A stretch of DNA of 64,000 nt, taken from assembly GCF_017349295.1 (NCBI RefSeq), contig NZ_JAFMPK010000048.1, forward strand, positions 1-64,000, given 5' to 3'. The notes beneath the pieces were generated by a model. The model made no database searches. It had not been told where the DNA came from and worked only from the letters and a program-made list of their open reading frames with translations. This stretch comes from Myceligenerans salitolerans. Its GTDB lineage: Bacteria; Actinomycetota; Actinomycetes; Actinomycetales; Cellulomonadaceae. Positions 45,647 to 55,311 of this stretch are shown piece by piece (position 1 is the stretch's first letter; every line of letters begins with the position of its first letter). Position numbers and translations under genes: made by a program.

Positions 45647-46921
45647 ATGACCCAGAACCTGCAGATCACCGCAGCGCGGCCCGACCCCGCGCTGCTCGAC
45701 CTGCCCTGGGACATCCCGCTGGCCTCGTGGCCCGACGAGGTCCTGGCGGCGCTCCCCCGAGGCATCTCCCGGCACGTGGTCCGGTTCGTCCGGCTGTCCG
45801 GGCGGGTACTCGCCATCAAGGAGATCGGCGAGACCGTCGCCTACCGCGAGTACGAGCTCCTGCGGCGGCTGAACCGGCTGGACGTGCCGTCCGTGGTGCC
45901 GGTCGGAGTCATCACCGGTCGGCGCGACGCGAGCGGCGAGCGGCTCGAGGCCGTCCTGGTCACCGAGCACCTGCAGTTCTCCCTGCCGTACCGCGCGCTG
46001 TTCAGCCAGGCGCTGCGGCCGGACACCGCCACACGCCTCATCGACGCGCTCGCCGTACTGCTCGTGCGCCTGCACCTGGTGGGCTTCTACTGGGGCGACG
46101 TGTCCCTGTCCAACACGCTCTTCCGCCGGGACGCCGAGACGTTCGCCGCCTACCTGGTCGACGCCGAGACCGGCGACCTGCACCGGGAGCTCACCCGCGG
46201 CCAGCGCAACTACGACATCGACCTCGCCCGGACCAACATCATCGGTGAGCTGATGGACCTCGCCGCCGGCGAGATGCTCGACGAGGAGGTCGACGAGGTC
46301 GGCATCGGCGACGCGCTCGTGGAGCGGTACAACGAGCTGTGGGAAGCCCTGACGGGCGCGGAGTACTTCGTCGCCGACGACCGCTGGCGGGTCGACGCCC
46401 ACATCGAACGCCTGAACCGCCTGGGCTTCGACGTCGGTGAACTGGAGATGACCACCGACATCGACGGCACCACCGTGCGGATCCAGCCCAAGGTCGTCGA
46501 CGCCGGCCACCACTCCAACCGGCTCTTCCGCCTGACCGGGCTCGACGTTCAGGAGAACCAGGCACGCCGGCTGCTGAACGACCTCGACTCCTACGCGGCC
46601 GCGACGGGCCGGCAGAACGACGGCGAGCAGCTCGTGGCGCACGACTGGCTGCGCAAGGTCTTCGAGCCGACCGTGAGCGCCGTCCCGCGGGAACTGCGAC
46701 GCAAGCTGGAGCCCGCGCAGATCTTCCACGAGCTGCTGGACCACCGCTGGTACGCCTCGGAGCGCGCGGGCCGGGACATCCCGCTCCCGGAGGCGGTCGC
46801 GTCCTACGTGGAGAACGTGCTGCGGCACCGGCCCGACGAGAAGTCGCTTCTGGGCCTGCCCCCGGGCGAACAGCCCGCCGAGGACGATCCCGAGTCGGAC
46901 TACTTCCACCTGTCCACGTGA
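45647..46921 (+). CDS. DUF4032 protein (kinase-like fold)
   Basis: The 424-residue protein has an N-terminal kinase-like part. LSGRVLAIKEIGETVAYREYELLRRLNRL includes a lysine and glutamate spaced as in protein kinases, and LHLVGFYWGDVSLSNTLFRRDAETFAAYLVDAETGDLH resembles a catalytic loop (GDVSLSN) and metal site (VDAE). The DUF4032 domain follows (about 225-385, MTTDIDGTTVRIQPKVVDAGHHSNRLFRLTGLDVQENQARRLLNDLDSY). The family is actinobacterial and of unknown role. The ATG at 45647 has GGGAG upstream. It is separated from the upstream ATPase gene by the large inverted repeat. Confidence 0.88.
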   Translation: MTQNLQITAARPDPALLDLPWDIPLASWPDEVLAALPRGISRHVVRFVRLSGRVLAIKEIGETVAYREYELLRRLNRLDVPSVVPVGVITGRRDASGERLEAVLVTEHLQFSLPYRALFSQALRPDTATRLIDALAVLLVRLHLVGFYWGDVSLSNTLFRRDAETFAAYLVDAETGDLHRELTRGQRNYDIDLARTNIIGELMDLAAGEMLDEEVDEVGIGDALVERYNELWEALTGAEYFVADDRWRVDAHIERLNRLGFDVGELEMTTDIDGTTVRIQPKVVDAGHHSNRLFRLTGLDVQENQARRLLNDLDSYAAATGRQNDGEQLVAHDWLRKVFEPTVSAVPRELRRKLEPAQIFHELLDHRWYASERAGRDIPLPEAVASYVENVLRHRPDEKSLLGLPPGEQPAEDDPESDYFHLST

Positions 46922-46972
46922 GCCTGTGGATAACCCGACGCGCCGCCTCGCGGCCGCCGGTAGGCTGGTCAG

Positions 46973-48412
46973 GTGAACATTCGCCTGTACGACACCGCGA
47001 CGCGGGAAGTGCGTGACCTCGATCCTGTCAACCCGGGTGAGGTCAGCGTCTACCTGTGTGGTGCCACCGTGCAGAGCGCACCGCACGTCGGCCACCTGCG
47101 CCCCGCCGTCGCCTTCGACGTGCTCCGCCGCTGGCTCACCCGCCAGGGCCTGAGAGTGACGTTCATCCGGAACGTCACGGACATCGACGACAAGATCCTC
47201 GCCAAGGCGGCCGCGGCGGGTGTCGACTGGTGGGCACACGCCGGTCGGTACGAGCGTGTCTTCACCCGCGCCTACGACGCGCTCGGCGTCCTGCCACCGA
47301 CCTACGAACCGCGGGCCACCGGACACGTTCCCGAGATGGTCGCCCTCATGCGGGAGCTGATCGACGCCGGGCACGCCTACGCCACCACCGAGGGGAACGT
47401 CTGGTTCGACGTCCGCTCCTGGCCCTCCTACGGTGAGCTCACCCGGCAGAAGCTGGAGGACCTGGGCGTCGAGGACGACGACGTCCCGCCGTCCGAGGCC
47501 GACGCCGTCTCCGCCCAGAAGCGGGACCCGCACGACTTCGCCCTGTGGAAGGCGCCACGGCCCGGTGAACCGGAAACGGCATCGTGGGACACCCCCTGGG
47601 GCCGAGGACGTCCCGGCTGGCACCTGGAGTGCTCCGCGATGGCACGCCGTTACCTCGGCACCGAGTTCGACATCCACGGCGGCGGCCTCGACCTACGGTT
47701 CCCCCACCACGAGAACGAGCAGGCCCAGTCCCGCGCCGCCGGCGACGCCTTCGCACGCTCCTGGATGCACGTCGCCTGGGTGACCCAGCAGGGCACCAAG
47801 ATGTCCAAGTCGCTCGGCAACGGGCTGCTCGTCAGCGACCTCCTGGAGCGAGCTCCCGCCGCCGTCGTGCGCTACGCGCTGGTCTCCGTGCACTACCGGT
47901 CCATGCTCGAGTGGGCGCCGGACACCCTCGACGAGGCGCATGCCACGTGGGACAGGCTGACCGGCTTCGTCTCCAGGGCGACGGAGGCGCTCGGGAACGT
48001 TTCCGCCGACGAGATCGCCAAGACGGACGTCCCCGAGGACTTCGCCACGGCCATGAACGACGATCTCAACACGCCGGCCGCCTTCGCCGTCGTGCACGAG
48101 CATCTGCGTGCCGGCAACAGCGCGCTGGCTGCCGGTGACGACGCCGCCGCGCGGACCGAGCTGGTCGCGGTCCGTGCGATGCTGGACGTGTTCGGGCTCG
48201 ACCCGCTGGATCCGCAGTGGGCCGCACCGGCCGGTGACCAGCACCAGGCGGCACTCGACGCGTTGGTCACCGCGGAACTGGAGGCGCGCGTGGCGGCACG
48301 CGCCGCGAAGGACTGGGCTACTGCGGATGCCATCCGCGACCGGCTCACGGCCGCGGGGATCGAGGTTCAGGACTCCGCGGACGGCGCTCGCTGGTCGCTG
48401 GCCGGGTCCTGA
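46973..48412 (+). CDS. cysS: Cysteinyl-tRNA synthetase
   Basis: The 479-residue class I synthetase charges tRNA-Cys. The zinc ligand C29 lies in YLCGATVQ, and APHVGHLRP is the HIGH-equivalent motif. LECSAMA and [11 protein letters not shown] supply the other zinc ligands; [10 protein letters not shown] is the KMSKS loop. The C-terminal half is the anticodon-binding helical domain. The close relative MshC, which makes mycothiol, is shorter and lacks part of this region; the standard length here favours CysRS. TAGGCT six bases before the GTG start suggests a leaderless transcript. rlmB follows. Confidence 0.95.
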   Translation: MNIRLYDTATREVRDLDPVNPGEVSVYLCGATVQSAPHVGHLRPAVAFDVLRRWLTRQGLRVTFIRNVTDIDDKILAKAAAAGVDWWAHAGRYERVFTRAYDALGVLPPTYEPRATGHVPEMVALMRELIDAGHAYATTEGNVWFDVRSWPSYGELTRQKLEDLGVEDDDVPPSEADAVSAQKRDPHDFALWKAPRPGEPETASWDTPWGRGRPGWHLECSAMARRYLGTEFDIHGGGLDLRFPHHENEQAQSRAAGDAFARSWMHVAWVTQQGTKMSKSLGNGLLVSDLLERAPAAVVRYALVSVHYRSMLEWAPDTLDEAHATWDRLTGFVSRATEALGNVSADEIAKTDVPEDFATAMNDDLNTPAAFAVVHEHLRAGNSALAAGDDAAARTELVAVRAMLDVFGLDPLDPQWAAPAGDQHQAALDALVTAELEARVAARAAKDWATADAIRDRLTAAGIEVQDSADGARWSLAGS

Positions 48413-48473
48413 CCGCCCCGAGGGACGGAACTGGCCGTCGCAATCGCCGCGTAGCGGCCGGAAGGAATTGACC

Positions 48474-49460
48474 ATGGCAGGAAACTCGGAGCGCCGCGGC
48501 GCGACGCGCAAGCCCGGTACCAAGAAGGGTGCGCAGGTCGGTACGGGTGGCCACAGCCGTAAGGCGCTGCGCGGCAAGGGGCCGACGCCCAAGGCGGAAG
48601 ACCGTGTCTACCACCCCGCGCACCAACGCAAGCTGGCAGCCGAACGACGCGCCGCCCGTCAGGAGCAGCACGGGCCGGCACGCGGGCCTGCGGCGAAGAA
48701 CCGGCGTCGCGGTGACGCGACGGAGATCGTGGCAGGGCGCAACGCCGTCCTGGAGGCCCTGCGCGCGGACATGCCGGTGAACTGCGTCTACATCGCCTCA
48801 CGCCTGGACTCCGACGACCGCACCGAGGAGATCCTGAAGCTGGCGGCGGCACGCTCCCTGAAGTTCGTCGAGGGCTCCAAGCTCGAGCTCGACCGGCTGA
48901 CGGACAACGCGGTGCACCAGGGCATCGCCATCCAGGTCCCGCCGTACGAGTACGCCGACGCGGATGATCTGCTGGACGCGGCGTCGGCCGCCGGACAGCC
49001 CCCGCTCGTCGTCGCACTCGACGGCGTGACAGACCCCCGTAACCTCGGCGCCGTGCTGCGGTCCGCCGGAGCCTTCGGGGCCCACGGCGTCCTGGTTCCG
49101 GAGCGGCGAGCGGCGGGCATGACCGCGTCGGCCTGGAAGGTCTCCGCCGGCGCAGCCGCCCGTGTCCCCGTCGCTCGGGCGACGAACCTGGCCCGCGAAC
49201 TGGAGTCGCTGAAGAAGGCCGGCTGCTTCGTGGTCGGGCTGGATGCCGAGGGCGACACCGAGATCGGCGACGTGGCGTTCGCGACCGATCCGCTCGTGCT
49301 GGTGGTCGGCTCGGAGGGCAAAGGCCTGTCGCGGCTGGTACGCGAGGCCTGCGACTCCGTGGCGTCCATCCCGATCACGGCCACGACGGAATCCCTGAAC
49401 GCCGCGGTGGCGGGCGGTATCGCGCTCTACGAGGTGGCCCGGCAGCGACGAGAGGCCTGA
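48474..49460 (+). CDS. rlmB: 23S rRNA (guanosine-2'-O-)-methyltransferase RlmB
   Basis: The 328-residue SpoU-type methyltransferase has an 80-residue basic N-terminal extension (AGNSERRGATRKPGTKKG and onward), a substrate-binding domain and the SPOUT knot. The motifs are LDGVTDPRNLGAVLRSAGAFG (motif 1), LVVGSEGKGLSRLV (motif 2) and PITATTESLNAAVAGGIALYE (motif 3). It modifies G2251 of 23S rRNA in E. coli. The ATG at 48474 has AAGGA upstream. It follows cysS by 61 bases, a conserved actinobacterial order. The enzyme is complete. Confidence 0.94.
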   Translation: MAGNSERRGATRKPGTKKGAQVGTGGHSRKALRGKGPTPKAEDRVYHPAHQRKLAAERRAARQEQHGPARGPAAKNRRRGDATEIVAGRNAVLEALRADMPVNCVYIASRLDSDDRTEEILKLAAARSLKFVEGSKLELDRLTDNAVHQGIAIQVPPYEYADADDLLDAASAAGQPPLVVALDGVTDPRNLGAVLRSAGAFGAHGVLVPERRAAGMTASAWKVSAGAAARVPVARATNLARELESLKKAGCFVVGLDAEGDTEIGDVAFATDPLVLVVGSEGKGLSRLVREACDSVASIPITATTESLNAAVAGGIALYEVARQRREA

Positions 49461-49593
49461 CCCGGCCCGGCCGGACGGCCAGGCCCTGTCGGAGATCCAA
49501 GCCCGACCGGCCGAGCAACCACACCTGGTACGACGGTTTCACCCAAGGCCGTCACTCGGGAATTCGCCCATCTGCCGGAATTCACCGCGCTGG

Positions 49594-51057
49594 TCAGCCG
49601 AAGTTCTTGCCCTCGCCCCGGTAGGTCGGGACGGTGTCGACGACCTCGGAGCCCCGCACCAGTCGGACCTCGTCGAACCGCTCCATGAGCTCGCCCGCCT
49701 TCGCGTGACGGAACCAGGCACGGTCCCCGGTTCGCAGTGCGTCCCGCCCGCGCGCGTCCCGGCGCCGGCTCCGCAACGGCGTCTGCACCTCGCCCGCCCC
49801 CTCGGAACCGGTGAGCTGCCATCCGGGGGTCGCCACACGCGGCAGTCGCGAGGTCGCGGCAGGTCCCGACGCGACGTAGCCCCCGGAGAACGCGGTCACC
49901 CAGCCGGACGCCGGTTCGCGCACGACGTCGAGCCCGAAGAAGGCGGCAGGTCGTGGCCGGAACGCGCGGTACGCGTCGAACAAGCCGGGCGTGTACAGCC
50001 CCGAGCCGGCGGTGACCTCCGTGACGCCGGGCGCGGCCGCCGAGGTCTCCAGCGACCCCGTTCCCCCGGAGTTGACCAGGTCCAGGTCGTGCCCGACGGC
50101 GTCCCGTGCGGCCGCCACGAGTTCCGGCCGACGACGATCGAGATCCCGCACGGAGAGCCGCTTCACCAGCCGGACGGCCGGGCTCGAGTCGGGCAGCCCC
50201 GCGACCTGCGCCTCGTAGAACATCAGGCCACGCAGACGCACCCCCCGGGTCCGGGCGACGCGGGAGGCGAGCCGCGCGACGTCCTCGGGTGTGCGCAGGG
50301 GTGAGCGTCGCACTCCGAGGTGCGCCGAAGCGAACCGGAGACTGGCGTCGACGTCCAGACACACCTGCAGGGAGGGGATCGGCGCGGGGATGGCGTCCGG
50401 AAGCTCCGGGACCGGCGCGCCACCTCCACCCTGGCCGTTCGAGCCCTCGGCCCCCGCGTGCCCTCCACCGCGGGTATCCATCGCCCCGCGGGTATCCATC
50501 GCCCCACGGGGCGCCCGGGCGGCCTCCGCGGAACTTGCCGCCCCGGCAGTTCCAGCGGCCCCGGCAGCGATCCTCGCGTTCTCCACGGCATCCGCGATCA
50601 GGTCCAGGTGCGTAGCCGAGTCGATCATGAGCGTGACCGCACGCCGTGCCACGGGATCCGCGGCGAGTTCCGCCAGCGCGGCCCGGTCGACGCTCGGATA
50701 CCCCACCAGCACGTCGTCGACCCCCTGGGCCGCAAGCCATTGCGCCTCGCGCGGCGAGTACGCCATAACGCCGGAGAACCCGGCGTCGAGCGCCCGCTCG
50801 ACAAGGGCCCGGACGCGGACCGACTTGCTCGCCAGCCGCACGGGTACGCCTCCCGCCCGCGCCAGCAGGTCCCGGGCGTTGGCATCGAACCGGTCCAGGT
50901 CGACGACAGCGACCGGTGCGGAGAGCTGACCGGTGGCCGCACTCAGGCGTGCCGTCAGGGCGCTCGCCGGCCGGTCGGTACCCACCGCCTCCTCGCCCTC
51001 GTCCCGGCCGCTCGACGGGTTCCGCGACCCGTGCCCGGCACGGTGCCTCGACGTCAT
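49594..51057 (-). CDS. PLP-dependent amino acid deaminase/aldolase (D-threonine aldolase-like)
   Basis: The 487-residue enzyme has an alanine-racemase-type barrel with the Schiff-base lysine K78 in VRLASKSVRVRALV, and a C-terminal D-serine dehydratase/D-threonine aldolase-type domain (GDRAWFRHAKAGELMERFDEV). Between about residues 162 and 225 the barrel is interrupted by an Ala/Gly-rich insert that carries a perfect six-residue duplication (GAMDTR twice). The start ATG overlaps the lactone oxidase stop by ATGA, so the two are co-translated. The exact reaction is not known. Confidence 0.87.
   Translation of the reverse strand: MTSRHRAGHGSRNPSSGRDEGEEAVGTDRPASALTARLSAATGQLSAPVAVVDLDRFDANARDLLARAGGVPVRLASKSVRVRALVERALDAGFSGVMAYSPREAQWLAAQGVDDVLVGYPSVDRAALAELAADPVARRAVTLMIDSATHLDLIADAVENARIAAGAAGTAGAASSAEAARAPRGAMDTRGAMDTRGGGHAGAEGSNGQGGGGAPVPELPDAIPAPIPSLQVCLDVDASLRFASAHLGVRRSPLRTPEDVARLASRVARTRGVRLRGLMFYEAQVAGLPDSSPAVRLVKRLSVRDLDRRRPELVAAARDAVGHDLDLVNSGGTGSLETSAAAPGVTEVTAGSGLYTPGLFDAYRAFRPRPAAFFGLDVVREPASGWVTAFSGGYVASGPAATSRLPRVATPGWQLTGSEGAGEVQTPLRSRRRDARGRDALRTGDRAWFRHAKAGELMERFDEVRLVRGSEVVDTVPTYRGEGKNFG
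50469..50504 (+). repeat. 18-bp tandem duplication inside the PLP enzyme gene
   Basis: The unit CGCGGGTATCCATCGCCC is repeated directly, in frame. On the minus strand it encodes the repeated GAMDTR of the low-complexity insert. Confidence 0.88.
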
Positions 51058-52412
51058 CCGAGCACCTTCCGGGTGTAGCGGTTGTGGAAGACGCCCTCCG
51101 GGTCGTGCTCCAGACGTACGCGTGCCGCGTCGTCGAACCGAGGGTACAGCGGAGCGAGATCGTCGGAGTCGCGGGTGTGCATCTTGCCCCAGTGCGGGCG
51201 TCCCCCGGCGGTCACGAAGATGCGTTCGGCGGCCTCGAAGTACCGCGAGTACGGCAGCCTCCAGTACTGGTGGACGGCGACGTACGCGGTCTCGCGTCCG
51301 TGTGCCGTGGACAGCCAGACGTCGTCGGGCGCGGCGAAACGCACCTCGATCGGGAACGGGACGTTCTCCCGCGACGTGCGCAGCCAGTCGTCGACCTCCG
51401 TGATGACGTCCCGCACGCTCTCCCGTGGGATCGCGTACTCCATCTCCCGGAACCGGACCCGCCGCCGCGTGCAGAACACCTGGTACGACGGGGCCTGGTA
51501 CGTCCGCGCCGCGAGAGCGCGCGCCGCGACGGCGTTGAGCCGTGGGGTCAACCCGCCGAACGCCGTGGCGAGACGGTTGACCACCTCGAACGCACCGTTC
51601 GACAGCAGTTCCTCGTCCACGAACGAACGGGCGGCACGGCCGGCACGGGCGAGCCCGCCGACCGTCGCGGGCTCCACGCGGGTGTTCCGCAGGGTGAGCG
51701 CCCGACCGGTCACGGGAAAGAAGTAGAGCTCGAAGTGATCGCTCGTCGCGACGACGCCATCGGGTCCGTCGAGCGACTCCAGCGCCTCGGCGAGCGGAAC
51801 GGGGCGCTCCTCGGCACGCAGGTCGTAGGCGGGTACCACCTCCAGCGTCACGGCGCTGAGCACGCCCGTGGTGCCGAGCCCGAGGCGCGACGCCTCGAAG
51901 AGCGGGTCGCCGGGTCCGACGTCGTGCACGGTGCCGTCCACGCCGACCACGCGCAGACCGCGCACCTGCGTGGCGAGCCCGCCGAACCGGGCGCCGGTCC
52001 CGTGCGTGCCGGTCGAGATGGCCCCGGCGATCGACTGCCGGTCGATGTCGCCGAGATTGCGCATCGCGAGGCCTCGCTCGGCGAGCATGCGGTTGAGCTG
52101 GTGCAGGCGCACGCCGGCGCCCACGGTGACGAGCGCGTTCCCGGTCTCGGGAAGACGCTCCACGCGTTCGAGGCCGCTGACGTGGTCCAGGTTGAGCAGC
52201 ACGCCGGACGTCGTCGCCGCGGGGGTGAAGGAATGACCGCCGCCGGCCGCCCGGACGGATCTGCCCTCGGCGGCCGCCCGGGCGACCACCTCGGCGAGCT
52301 CTGCCTCGGAACGCGGCTGGGCACGGCCGACCGGGCTGCACGCGGCCGTGCGGGCCCAGTTGCGCCAGGTCAACGGCTGGGACGTGGGAGCGCGGTGAAC
52401 GACGTCGGACAC
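51054..52412 (-). CDS. FAD-linked oxidoreductase, D-arabinono-1,4-lactone oxidase family
   Basis: The 452-residue flavoprotein belongs to the VAO family. The FAD-binding PCMH domain (1-180) has VRAAGGGHSFTPAATTSG, in which H60 corresponds to the histidine that carries covalent FAD. DRQSIAGAISTGTHGTGA follows. The C-terminal ALO domain ends in AGGRPHWGKMHTRDSDDLAPLYPRFDDAARVRLEHDPEGVFHNRYTRKVLG, the family signature. It oxidises aldonolactones or alditols with oxygen. The GTG at 52412 is chosen as the start (MSDVVHRAP). It is coupled to the PLP enzyme gene; why these two are paired is unclear. Confidence 0.92.
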   Translation of the reverse strand: MSDVVHRAPTSQPLTWRNWARTAACSPVGRAQPRSEAELAEVVARAAAEGRSVRAAGGGHSFTPAATTSGVLLNLDHVSGLERVERLPETGNALVTVGAGVRLHQLNRMLAERGLAMRNLGDIDRQSIAGAISTGTHGTGARFGGLATQVRGLRVVGVDGTVHDVGPGDPLFEASRLGLGTTGVLSAVTLEVVPAYDLRAEERPVPLAEALESLDGPDGVVATSDHFELYFFPVTGRALTLRNTRVEPATVGGLARAGRAARSFVDEELLSNGAFEVVNRLATAFGGLTPRLNAVAARALAARTYQAPSYQVFCTRRRVRFREMEYAIPRESVRDVITEVDDWLRTSRENVPFPIEVRFAAPDDVWLSTAHGRETAYVAVHQYWRLPYSRYFEAAERIFVTAGGRPHWGKMHTRDSDDLAPLYPRFDDAARVRLEHDPEGVFHNRYTRKVLG

Positions 52413-52515
52413 GGGGGCACTATCCCACGGCTTCCCCGTCGCGAACAGGGCCCGGGGGCCCGTACGCCGCGTCCGACGGTTGGGGCAGGGCCCGGCGGGC
52501 ACATCCGCCGGGCGC

Positions 52516-53142
52516 TCACTTCCGGTCGAACGCCGGGACCATGTATCCGAGCACCAGACGTGCCAGCTCGTCGAACGCCTTCTGCGCCGCTTCGTCGTCC
52601 CGGTCGACGAGCCACCCGATCTCGATCCCGTCGATCTGCTGTGCGACGAAGCGCGCGAGGAACTCCACGTCCACCGAGAACCGGGAGGCGGCCCGGTCGG
52701 CGAGCTTGTTCAGGTACTCCCGGGTGAACCGGTAGCTCTGGTCCAGGTGTGCCTGCGCGACCTCGCGCAGCACCCGGGAGCGGACCCCGGCGAGCGCGAA
52801 CTCGAAGGTCAGCAGCCGCATGTGCTGGTTCTGCTTGAGTCCGTCGAGCAACGACTTGGCGGAGGCCTCGACCAGCGCCTCCGGGTCGTGGCCCTGGTCG
52901 AGGGCGGCGAGTGCGGGCTCGGAGGCCGTCAACGCGATCGCGCGCCCCATCGCCCGCAACATCTCGGCCTTGTCCTCGAAGCAGTAGTGCACGGTGCCGA
53001 GGGAGATCTCGGCCTCCTGCGCCACCGCGCGCACTGAGACCGCTTCCACACCCTCACGGAGAGCGACTCGGAGCCCGGCCTCGACGATCTCCTGGCGACG
53101 CTCCTCGAGCGTCTTGCGCCGGCTCACGCGCGCTTCGGTCAT
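52516..53142 (-). CDS. TetR-family transcriptional regulator
   Basis: The 208-residue regulator has a standard N-terminal HTH ([48 protein letters not shown], about residues 15-60) and a helical ligand domain. The C-terminal [32 protein letters not shown] resembles BetI/TetR_C members. The start ATG overlaps the ispF stop by ATGA, so it is translated as the last gene of the carD-ispD-ispF unit. It could regulate the downstream lactone oxidase/aldolase pair, which lies about 100 bases further on. Its effector is unknown. Confidence 0.92.
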   Translation of the reverse strand: MTEARVSRRKTLEERRQEIVEAGLRVALREGVEAVSVRAVAQEAEISLGTVHYCFEDKAEMLRAMGRAIALTASEPALAALDQGHDPEALVEASAKSLLDGLKQNQHMRLLTFEFALAGVRSRVLREVAQAHLDQSYRFTREYLNKLADRAASRFSVDVEFLARFVAQQIDGIEIGWLVDRDDEAAQKAFDELARLVLGYMVPAFDRK

Positions 53143-53708
53143 GAGGTCTCCCCGTCCGGCGTCTCCGCGCCCGGCGTGGACGTGGCTCGCGTCGTCAACA
53201 CCAGCGCCGTGGCGATCGCCGCGACGCCCTCGCCACGGCCCGTGAGCCCGAGCCCGTCCGTGGTGGTCGCCGAGACGTTCACCCGCGCACCCGCGGCGGC
53301 GCCCAGCGCGGCCGCCGCCTCCGCGCGACGCGACCCGATCTTCGGACGATTACCAATTACCTGAACAGACACATTCCCTATGGTGAACCCTGCGGCGCGA
53401 ACTCGCCTAGCAGCCTCGGCCAGCAGTTTCGCCCCGGACGCCCCGGACCATCGCGGTTCGGAGGTGCCGAAGTGGGTCCCGAGGTCTCCGATGCCGGCCG
53501 CGGCGAAGAGCGCGTCCGCGGCGGCATGGGCCGCGACGTCGGCGTCGGAATGCCCGGCCAGGCCTCGTTCCCCGGGCCAGTGCAAGCCAGCGAGCCACAG
53601 CTCGCGGCCGGAGCCCTCGGGGGCGAAGGCGTGCACATCCGTTCCGATCCCGATGTGCGGGACGGGGCACGTAGGTGTGACGTCGATGTCCATGCCTGAT
53701 GCTCCCAC
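53139..53708 (-). CDS. ispF: 2-C-methyl-D-erythritol 2,4-cyclodiphosphate synthase
   Basis: The 189-residue enzyme catalyses the fifth step of the non-mevalonate isoprenoid pathway, closing CDP-ME-2-phosphate to MEcPP with release of CMP. Metal ligands lie in GIGTDVHAF (D24, H26) and [16 protein letters not shown] (H53). [19 protein letters not shown] and [17 protein letters not shown] are family motifs, as is [16 protein letters not shown]. The GTG at 53708 has GGAGG five bases upstream; an ATG five codons on is the alternative. It abuts ispD and is followed by tetR through an ATGA overlap. Confidence 0.96.
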   Translation of the reverse strand: MGASGMDIDVTPTCPVPHIGIGTDVHAFAPEGSGRELWLAGLHWPGERGLAGHSDADVAAHAAADALFAAAGIGDLGTHFGTSEPRWSGASGAKLLAEAARRVRAAGFTIGNVSVQVIGNRPKIGSRRAEAAAALGAAAGARVNVSATTTDGLGLTGRGEGVAAIATALVLTTRATSTPGAETPDGETS

Positions 53709-54413
53709 TCAGTCCTCCAGTTCGAGGGCCGCGATGCGCAGGTCGCGCTCCGTCGTGATCTTGGCCGCTGCAGCGTCGCCTCGCACCATGTGCACCGGTT
53801 CACCGAGGGCCTCGACCAGTCCGGCGTCATCCGTGGCGGCGTCGGCCTCGGAACCGGATCGGTCCTGCCCGGCCTTGTGCGCGCGCTCCAGGAGGTCGCG
53901 GGTGAACCCTTGGGGAGTCTGTACGGCCCGGAGCCCGGCGCGGTCGGGCGTCGAGAGCACGAGCTCCGCGTCGCCGCCCGGTGCGACCTGCTTCACGGTG
54001 TCGGTGACAGGGAGCCCGGGGACGACGGCGTCGTGGCCGGCCCGGACGGCGGCGACGACCCGCTGGACGAGATCGGGGGGAACGAGGGGACGCGCCGCGT
54101 CGTGGACGATGACGACGTCGTGACCGGTACCCGCGGCGGCAAGGCCTGCGGCCACGGAAGCCTGGCGCGTGGGACCGCCGTCGACGACGGTCACGGGAAC
54201 CGTCACGGCCGGATCGGCGAGAGTCCGCGCGACCACGTCCCCGGAACCATCCGGAGCGGTCACCACCAAGGCGTCGACGACGCGAGAGGCGGCGAGCCGG
54301 CGCGCGGCATGCAGAACAAGAGGAACGCCGCCGAGTTCGACGAGTGCCTTGGGCAAGTGACGCCCCAGACGTGCGCCGGATCCGGCGGCGGTGAGAATCG
54401 CGAGCGTGGTCAT
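53709..54413 (-). CDS. ispD: 2-C-methyl-D-erythritol 4-phosphate cytidylyltransferase
   Basis: The 234-residue nucleotidyltransferase forms CDP-ME in the MEP pathway. The N-terminal AAGSGARLGRHLPKAL is the signature loop that binds CTP. VVDGGPTRQASVAAGL and VIVHDAARPLVPPDLV follow, and the C-terminal VHMVRGDAAAAKITTERDL holds the substrate-binding K and D. It abuts ispF, so the two successive enzymes of the pathway (with IspE elsewhere) are made together. carD lies upstream by 30 bases, the usual actinobacterial carD-ispD-ispF order. Confidence 0.96.
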   Translation of the reverse strand: MTTLAILTAAGSGARLGRHLPKALVELGGVPLVLHAARRLAASRVVDALVVTAPDGSGDVVARTLADPAVTVPVTVVDGGPTRQASVAAGLAAAGTGHDVVIVHDAARPLVPPDLVQRVVAAVRAGHDAVVPGLPVTDTVKQVAPGGDAELVLSTPDRAGLRAVQTPQGFTRDLLERAHKAGQDRSGSEADAATDDAGLVEALGEPVHMVRGDAAAAKITTERDLRIAALELED

Positions 54414-54443
54414 GTCAGGACCCCGCCGGCGGGGTCGGACTGG

Positions 54444-54926
54444 TCAGCCGGCGAGGACCTCGTCGAGGATGGCCTCGGCCTTCTCCTCCTCGGTCTTCTC
54501 CGCGAGCGCGAGCTCGGAGATCAGGATCTGGCGCGCCTTGGCGAGCATGCGCTTCTCACCCGCGGAGAGCCCGCGGTCGGCGTCACGACGAGAAAGATCG
54601 CGCACGACCTCGGCGACCTTGATCACGTCACCGGACGCCAGCTTCTCCAGGTTCGCCTTGTACCGGCGCGACCAGTTGGTGGGCTCCTCAGTGTACGGCG
54701 CACGCAGCACCTCGAAGACTCGCTCGAGGCCCTCCTGACCGACCACGTCGCGCACCCCGACGAGGTCCACGTTCTCCGCCGGGACCTCGATCGTCAGATC
54801 ACCCTGGGCGACCTTCAGCTTGAGGTACATCTTCTCCTCGCCCCGGATCTTGCGGGTCTTGACCTCCTCGATCAGCGCCGCGCCGTGGTGCGGGTAGACA
54901 ACCGTCTCGCCTACTGTGAACGTCAT
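54444..54926 (-). CDS. carD: RNA polymerase-binding transcription factor CarD
   Basis: The 160-residue regulator has an N-terminal RNAP-interaction (Tudor-like) domain, [37 protein letters not shown], followed by a helical DNA-binding domain with [28 protein letters not shown] and the leucine-rich [25 protein letters not shown]. CarD stabilises open promoter complexes in actinobacteria. AAAGGGG precedes the ATG at 54926. It is first in the operon with ispD and ispF. Its upstream region carries an almost perfect palindrome at 55037-55052 that may be regulatory. Confidence 0.96.
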   Translation of the reverse strand: MTFTVGETVVYPHHGAALIEEVKTRKIRGEEKMYLKLKVAQGDLTIEVPAENVDLVGVRDVVGQEGLERVFEVLRAPYTEEPTNWSRRYKANLEKLASGDVIKVAEVVRDLSRRDADRGLSAGEKRMLAKARQILISELALAEKTEEEKAEAILDEVLAG

Positions 54927-55311
54927 CTGCAGATGTCCCCTTTCCAGAGCACAAGGTTACCACGTTGCGGGCCTCGGTTTTCTTGACCCAACCAGGCGCG
55001 AAACCTGCTGCGGTATTGACGTCCATGCAGGTCAGCGGGCGAATTTTCGCCCTCTCGGCACCTGTTCACGAGGTGGCACACGATCACTCGTATCGATCCG
55101 ATCACACACTCTTGACCTAATTTTTGATGAGCGCAGAATAGCCGCCGCCCATTTCTCTCCACGGACGCCTCCACGAGGTGGCGTCGGGGCAGAAGACCGG
55201 TGACACACGCCACTGGCCAACTCGCCGCGACGACGCCCGCTGGGGCACCGCGGCGACCACGGGCCACTAGGATGTTGCCCGATCATCGCCGTGACCTCCA
55301 GGGAGTAGACC
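54927..55311. other. Intergenic region between carD and a divergent lipoprotein gene
   Basis: This 385-base region contains no gene that I can see. It should hold the promoters of carD (minus) and the lipoprotein gene (plus). It contains GGGCGAATTTTCGCCC at 55037-55052 and a 9-bp hairpin GACGCCTCC/GGTGGCGTC (one mismatch) near 55166-55187. CTTGACC at about 55112 followed by AGAATA after 17 bases could be a plus-strand promoter, though it is 170 bases from the gene. Confidence 0.5.
55037..55052. promoter_or_regulatory. Palindromic motif upstream of carD
   Basis: GGGCGAATTTTCGCCC is a 7-bp inverted repeat with a two-base centre. GCGGGCGAATTTTC, including its left part, also occurs upstream of cspA at 33784. 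The regulator is unknown. Confidence 0.45.

Noticed and set aside
44270..47677. 1135-residue open frame on the minus strand
   Set aside because: It runs antisense through the MsiK-type, DUF4032 and cysS genes and is Val/Asp/Arg-rich with no motif. It is a typical shadow frame of high-GC DNA.
46973..48412. MshC (mycothiol ligase) instead of CysRS
   Set aside because: Length, the complete C-terminal anticodon-binding domain and the rlmB neighbour favour cysS.
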